Below are positions 60,257 through 64,000 of a stretch of DNA of 64,000 bases, in pieces (position 1 is the stretch's first letter; each line of letters starts with the position of its first letter). The DNA comes from Halobium salinum (lineage in GTDB: Archaea; Halobacteriota; Halobacteria; Halobacteriales; Haloferacaceae). A program made the position numbers and the translations under genes. The notes beneath the pieces were generated by a model, which searched no databases, was not told the origin of the DNA, and saw only the letters and a program-made list of their open reading frames with translations. The stretch spans positions 1,025,793 to 1,089,792 of the forward strand of contig NZ_JAODIW010000008.1 of assembly GCF_026586625.1 (NCBI RefSeq). Reading direction: 5' to 3'.

Positions 60257-61534
60257 ATGGCGAAAGAGGACGAACCGTCGCCGACCAGACGGGAATACGT
60301 GAAGTACGGCACCGCAGTCGCTACGGGAGGATTGCTCGCCGGTTGTGGAGCTGACTCCGACGCGGCAACCGAAACGACCGGAACCGAGACGACCACGTCG
60401 ACGTCTACGGGGACGGAGAGTTCACAGACGACCGAGTCGACGACCACGTCAGGGACCGAGACGGCGGCGGAGGACACCGGCTATTCGGTGACGATGTCGC
60501 CGGTCGGGGAGGTCACGTTCGACGCGGTGCCGACGAACGTGATGGCCTACAGCCCACAGTACGCGGACATGCTCGTGGCGCTGGGACACTGGGACTCGCT
60601 GAACTCGCTTGGGTTCGCCGACGACTACGGCACCTCGCTCAACTACTTCCTCGGTACGTTCGGGGCGGAGGTCGACACGGACGGGGTCAAACAGCTGTTC
60701 ACCGACGGCTCGTTCGACAAGGAAGTCCTCTACGAGTTGGACAGCGATCTCCATCTGCAGGACCCGTGTTGGCTGTCGACGTTCGACGGGTGGGGAATGG
60801 AGGATACCGAGGAGATCAGCGAGCAGGTCGGGCCCTTCTTCGCCAACCGGTACAGCCGCCAGCACGCCAAGCCTCCCGAAGGCTGTCGCGACGGGTACCG
60901 GTACTACACGCTCTGGGAGATCTCCGAGAAGGTCTCGCAGGTGTTCCAAGAGCGCGAGCGCTTTGAGGCGCTGAAAGCCGAGTACGAGAACGTCTACGGA
61001 CACATCCGAACGAACCTCCCGCCGAAGAGCGAGCGGCCGACAGTCGGACTCGTCTCGTTCTACGACGGGAAGTTCTATCCGTACAGAATCAACGGTCCCG
61101 GCTTCGGGAAGGCACACACTCGACCGATGGGAGCGCGGGACGTGTTCGCCGACAGCGACCGCACCTACGCGGAGAACTACGACGCCGCCTACAGTTTCGA
61201 GGGGATGCTCGAGGCCGACCCCGACGTCATCCTCCACATCTTCGCAGTGACACCCTGGTACGACTGGGAGACGATTCCCGAGACGCTACGCAACGACCCG
61301 CTCGGACAGGAGCTGACCGCGATACAGAACGACCGGCTGTACGCGTCCGGCACCTCGTTCCAGGGGCCGCTGACGAACCTGCTCCAGCTGGAGATGACGG
61401 CGAAACAGCTCTACCCCGAACAGTTCGGTGAGTGGCCGGGATTCGAGGAAGGGGAGAGCTATCCCGACTTCTCCGAGGACGAACAGCTGTTCGACCACGG
61501 GAGAGTGACCGACATCATCGACGGGAATCTCTGA
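60257..61534 (+). CDS. Iron-siderophore-type ABC substrate-binding lipoprotein
   Basis: 425 residues. Tat motif TRREYVKYG and lipobox LLAGC near residue 32, then a Thr/Ser/Glu-rich linker to about 75. The binding domain follows the FepB/BtuF pattern: PTNVMAYSPQYADMLVALGH near the start and DPDVILHIFAVTPW in the second lobe. It would capture ferric siderophore outside the cell. Two operators flank its TATA box, so it should be expressed when iron is low. No permease or ATPase gene follows. Confidence 0.9.
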   Translation: MAKEDEPSPTRREYVKYGTAVATGGLLAGCGADSDAATETTGTETTTSTSTGTESSQTTESTTTSGTETAAEDTGYSVTMSPVGEVTFDAVPTNVMAYSPQYADMLVALGHWDSLNSLGFADDYGTSLNYFLGTFGAEVDTDGVKQLFTDGSFDKEVLYELDSDLHLQDPCWLSTFDGWGMEDTEEISEQVGPFFANRYSRQHAKPPEGCRDGYRYYTLWEISEKVSQVFQERERFEALKAEYENVYGHIRTNLPPKSERPTVGLVSFYDGKFYPYRINGPGFGKAHTRPMGARDVFADSDRTYAENYDAAYSFEGMLEADPDVILHIFAVTPWYDWETIPETLRNDPLGQELTAIQNDRLYASGTSFQGPLTNLLQLEMTAKQLYPEQFGEWPGFEEGESYPDFSEDEQLFDHGRVTDIIDGNL

Positions 61535-61640
61535 CGTGCGGAGTCGTCGTTGTCAGCGACGTCCCGCCGACGAGCGACTGTTCGACTAGCGGCACCGAAT
61601 AAGAGCCGTTCGAGAAGCGAGCAGTAGGTCGAACCAGGTA

Positions 61641-61754
61641 ATGACCGGAAAACGACGCAGGCGGAGGCGCCTCTGGGCGCAGGGATACGTACGACTGTTC
61701 GGAGGGAACGAAGACCGGAACGGAGAGGAGAAATCGGACACAGACAGAGAGTAG
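61641..61754 (+). CDS. Possible 37-residue Arg-rich protein
   Basis: Reads MTGKRRRRRRLWAQG and ends DTDRE. Start and stop are in order, but the composition may be chance in GC-rich DNA, and it lies downstream of the binding lipoprotein with no clear promoter. Confidence 0.25.
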   Translation: MTGKRRRRRRLWAQGYVRLFGGNEDRNGEEKSDTDRE

Positions 61755-61760
61755 GACCGA

Positions 61761-62291
61761 CTACTGGACGAGGGTGTCGTCCTGGAGGTAGTGGTCGATG
61801 ACGTGGACGTGCTCTTCGAGTTCTTCGAGCTGTTCGCGGAGCATGTGGGCGGTCGTGTGGTCGCCGAGCCCCTCCGCGAGTTCGATGTGGCTGCGGTAGT
61901 TTTCGATGATGTCGCCGTACATCTCGATGTCGTTCTCGAAGGACGTCCGGATGTCGTACACGTCCTCGTCTTCGGGTTCGACGGTCGCGTGTTCGGAGAG
62001 CGTTCGCATGTTGGCGTGCGGGACACCGCCGAGGGCCTGGAGCCGTTCGGCCATCTCGTCGGCGGCCTCCTCGACGTCCTCGTACGCCTCCTGGAGGAAG
62101 GTGTGGATACCGAGGTGTTCCGCACCCTCGACGTTCCAGTGGTGCTTGTGGAGCTGGTGGAACAGCGTGTACGCGTCGGCGACGTCGCTGTTCAGTGCCT
62201 CGATGATCTGTTCGGCTTTCTCCTGTTCCAGTCGGACGGGGTTCGCCTCGACGGTGCCGGCCTTCTGGCTGACGTTCTTCTCTGTACTCAT
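61761..62291 (-). CDS. dpsA: DpsA: ferritin-like DNA-protection protein
   Basis: 176 residues, closely resembling haloarchaeal DpsA. Ferroxidase ligands are all present: the His in LHKHHWNVEG, the His of LGIHTFLQEA, and the Asp and Glu in ADEMAERLQALGG. The protein forms a dodecamer that oxidises and stores iron, protecting DNA from peroxide. A degenerate iron-type palindrome lies 55 bp upstream. Confidence 0.95.
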   Translation of the reverse strand: MSTEKNVSQKAGTVEANPVRLEQEKAEQIIEALNSDVADAYTLFHQLHKHHWNVEGAEHLGIHTFLQEAYEDVEEAADEMAERLQALGGVPHANMRTLSEHATVEPEDEDVYDIRTSFENDIEMYGDIIENYRSHIELAEGLGDHTTAHMLREQLEELEEHVHVIDHYLQDDTLVQ

Positions 62292-62345
62292 TACAGTCGT
62301 AGATGGGACTGGACGAGCTTAAAACTTTTCAGAACCCCAACCATT

Positions 62346-62361
62346 TTTTGGCGACCCAAAG
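62346..62361. promoter_or_regulatory. Degenerate iron-type palindrome before dpsA
   Basis: TTTTGGCGACCCAAAG. Three positions differ from the other operators but the arms remain mostly complementary. On the minus strand it lies upstream of a T/A-rich stretch (GAAAAGTTTTAAGC), the probable dpsA promoter. Confidence 0.4.
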
Positions 62362-62505
62362 ATAATGCTGTCGTGACGAACACTACTGGGAGATGCAATT
62401 GCGGCGCTAACACGAACGGGGTCCGCGTCACGGCGTCCGGCGTCAACGAGGGTTCGGTGTAGCCCCGGCGACGGTTAATTGCTAGTAGCGTGAACGATAG
62501 GGCGG

Positions 62506-63324
62506 ATGTTTCGAACCCGTCTCGGAGCACGTCACGTCGGCGTCGCGCTCGTCGGAATCGGCGGTGTGTTGGGTGCGGTACGGTTCCGGTCGCGTCGGGG
62601 CGTGCGGAAGTGTCGACGGTCGCTCCGGGCCGAACGTGCGGGAGACGAGTCGTTCGACCCGGGGTCAGTTTCGGCGTTGCCCGCGCCGGCACGGCGCTAT
62701 CTGGAGCACGCCATCGACCCCGGTCGACCGCTCGCCCGCCGTGTCGAACTGACGATGGCGGGGGAGTTCCGGTTCGGCGACCGCTGGTGTCCCTTCGAGG
62801 CCGAGGAGACGCTGGCGGCGCGCCGTGGGTTCCTCTGGGAGCCGACGGTCCGCCTCGGTCCCGGCCTCTGGTTCTCGGGCGTGGACTTCTACGTCGACGG
62901 CGAGGGGGGTCAGCGGTTCTTCCTCGACGGCCTCCTCCCCGTCGTTCGCGCCGGGGGACCTGCCGTCGACCGGTCCTCGGCCGGGCGCTTCCTCGCCGAG
63001 TCGGTGTGGCTGCCGACGAGCCTCCTACCGGCGATGGGTGCCGAGTGGGAGACGGTGGACGACGACAGAGCGCGGGTCTCCCTGCCCGGAGTCGACGAAC
63101 CGCTGACGCTCACGGTCGGCGGCGACGGGGCACTTCGGTCGGTGAAGACGATGCGACTCGACGGGGGGACCGGGGAGCGACGACCCTTCGGCGCCGTCGT
63201 GGAGTCCGAGCGGACCGTGGACGGGGTGACGGTTCCCTGGGAGGTGGAAGTCGGGTGGGAAACGGAGGCTGGCGAGTTCGAGCCGTTCTTCCGGGCGGAA
63301 CTGCGGGAGGCTGCGTTCGGGTAG
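62506..63324 (+). CDS. DUF6544-like protein
   Basis: 272 residues with an N-terminal hydrophobic segment (about 9-26). The body starts with ALPAPARRYLEHAI and continues GRFLAESVWLPTSLLPAMG, patterns I associate with DUF6544/DUF6920 proteins, which have no known function. It is beta-rich after residue 80. Monocistronic. Confidence 0.65.
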   Translation: MFRTRLGARHVGVALVGIGGVLGAVRFRSRRGVRKCRRSLRAERAGDESFDPGSVSALPAPARRYLEHAIDPGRPLARRVELTMAGEFRFGDRWCPFEAEETLAARRGFLWEPTVRLGPGLWFSGVDFYVDGEGGQRFFLDGLLPVVRAGGPAVDRSSAGRFLAESVWLPTSLLPAMGAEWETVDDDRARVSLPGVDEPLTLTVGGDGALRSVKTMRLDGGTGERRPFGAVVESERTVDGVTVPWEVEVGWETEAGEFEPFFRAELREAAFG

Positions 63325-63691
63325 GCCACCGGTTCGCGTGACCCGACCGCACCGTCGCGGGCAGTCGACAGGGGGTTCGGACGACGCCGAGGTGCGGTTG
63401 TCGTACCGGCTCACCCGCCGCCACGGGCGTGTTCACGCCGGCGAAGCCGCAGTCCCGCCTGTACGGGGTCGAGCACGGCGGGGCACCCGCGTACATCGAC
63501 GGCAGTCGCTGCGAGTGAAACCGTGGGTACACCCGGAACGCACCTCGTCGGCGCGCTGTACGTGGCCGTCGCTCTGCGTGAACTCCGTGGGACGCGACCG
63601 GGCCCACGTCTCGCCTACTGCGGGAGCGACCGCTTCGACCGCGCGGTGAGAACGCGGCGGGTAGTCGGAATCGTCGACGTGGAGGGCCAGG
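63325..63691. other. GC-rich intergenic region, no gene seen
   Basis: 367 bp between convergent genes. Frames here lack protein-like composition. Confidence 0.4.
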
Positions 63692-64000
63692 TCACGCCCC
63701 GTCGGCGACGTCCTCCGGGTTCGACCCGTACCGTGCCGGCACCCACCGCTGGTCGTCGATGGGCGGCCGGTCGTACGTGGACTCGGTCGTCCGCTCCGGC
63801 AGGTCCATCGGCTCCGGCACGTAGTCCTCGTACTCGAACTGGTCGAGCAGGTGGCTGATGCAGTTCAGCCGGGCGTGGCGCTTCACGTCCGCGTGGACGA
63901 CGTGCCACGGGGCCTCGTCGACGTCGGTGTGTTCGAACATCTCGTCTTTCGCGCGGGAGTACTCGGCCCACCGGTCGCGGGCCTCGACGTCCATCGGGCT
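63692..64000 (-). CDS. Polyphosphate kinase 2 (C-terminal part; 5' end outside window)
   Basis: The frame runs to the window edge. It reads SPMDVEARDRWAEYSRAKDE then HTDVDEAPWHVVHADVKRH and ARLNCISHLL, the C-terminal signature of PPK2 kinases, which move phosphate between polyphosphate and nucleotides. The Walker A part lies beyond 64000. The C-terminal tail is acidic. Confidence 0.88.
   Translation of the reverse strand, partial: SPMDVEARDRWAEYSRAKDEMFEHTDVDEAPWHVVHADVKRHARLNCISHLLDQFEYEDYVPEPMDLPERTTESTYDRPPIDDQRWVPARYGSNPEDVADGA

Overview
The window is from an extremely halophilic archaeon (class Halobacteria). The evidence is: strongly acidic, GC-rich proteins; twin-arginine lipoprotein signals; TATA-type promoters with very short leaders; a DpsA-type ferritin; and haloarchaeal housekeeping genes (dihydroorotase, archaeal 6-phosphogluconate dehydrogenase, membrane-anchored 2Fe-2S ferredoxin). 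No genus can be named from the sequence alone.

Left core (1-19506): the end of a dipeptide/oligopeptide ABC transporter (two permeases), small membrane proteins, dihydroorotase, a CopG regulator, a divergent ATP-grasp / asparagine-synthase-like pair, a two-domain nitroreductase, a lipoate-ligase-like protein, an M29 aminopeptidase, a CPBP protease, a CBS protein, 6-phosphogluconate dehydrogenase, ferredoxin and tRNA-Arg(CCG).

Island (19494-52420): the 3' end of tRNA-Arg is repeated exactly (14 bp, extendable with two mismatches) at 52407. Between the two copies lie about 32.9 kb that are visibly AT-richer, beginning with a tyrosine integrase. The cargo reads as a defence island. Its core is a translationally coupled four-gene operon: a DUF499-type ATPase, a 210-aa protein, a DUF1156 adenine methylase, and an SNF2 helicase with a PLD-like N-terminus. 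This resembles BREX/DISARM-type modification systems but has no PglZ, BrxL or DrmABC. The island also carries an AddAB-like helicase-nuclease pair, a protein with two GIY-YIG domains, a DUF4268 PD-(D/E)XK protein, a T5orf172-type GIY-YIG protein, a TRAM protein, several winged-helix regulators, zinc-ribbon and membrane proteins of unknown role, and a dense array of small hairpins at 49672-49854.

Right core (52421-64000): an iron and oxidative-stress neighbourhood. It holds a short DtxR-like regulator, a universal stress protein, three Dps paralogues (two lacking ferroxidase ligands), a Rieske protein, a siderophore-type substrate-binding lipoprotein, and a deletion scar that joins the start of a second lipoprotein to the end of an ABC ATPase. 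Four perfect 16-bp palindromes of the form TTTAGG-N4-CCTAAA and at least two near matches lie in front of these genes and a new 55-aa CxxC protein. They look like the operators of an iron-dependent regulator. The window ends with a DUF6544-like protein and the C-terminus of a polyphosphate kinase 2.
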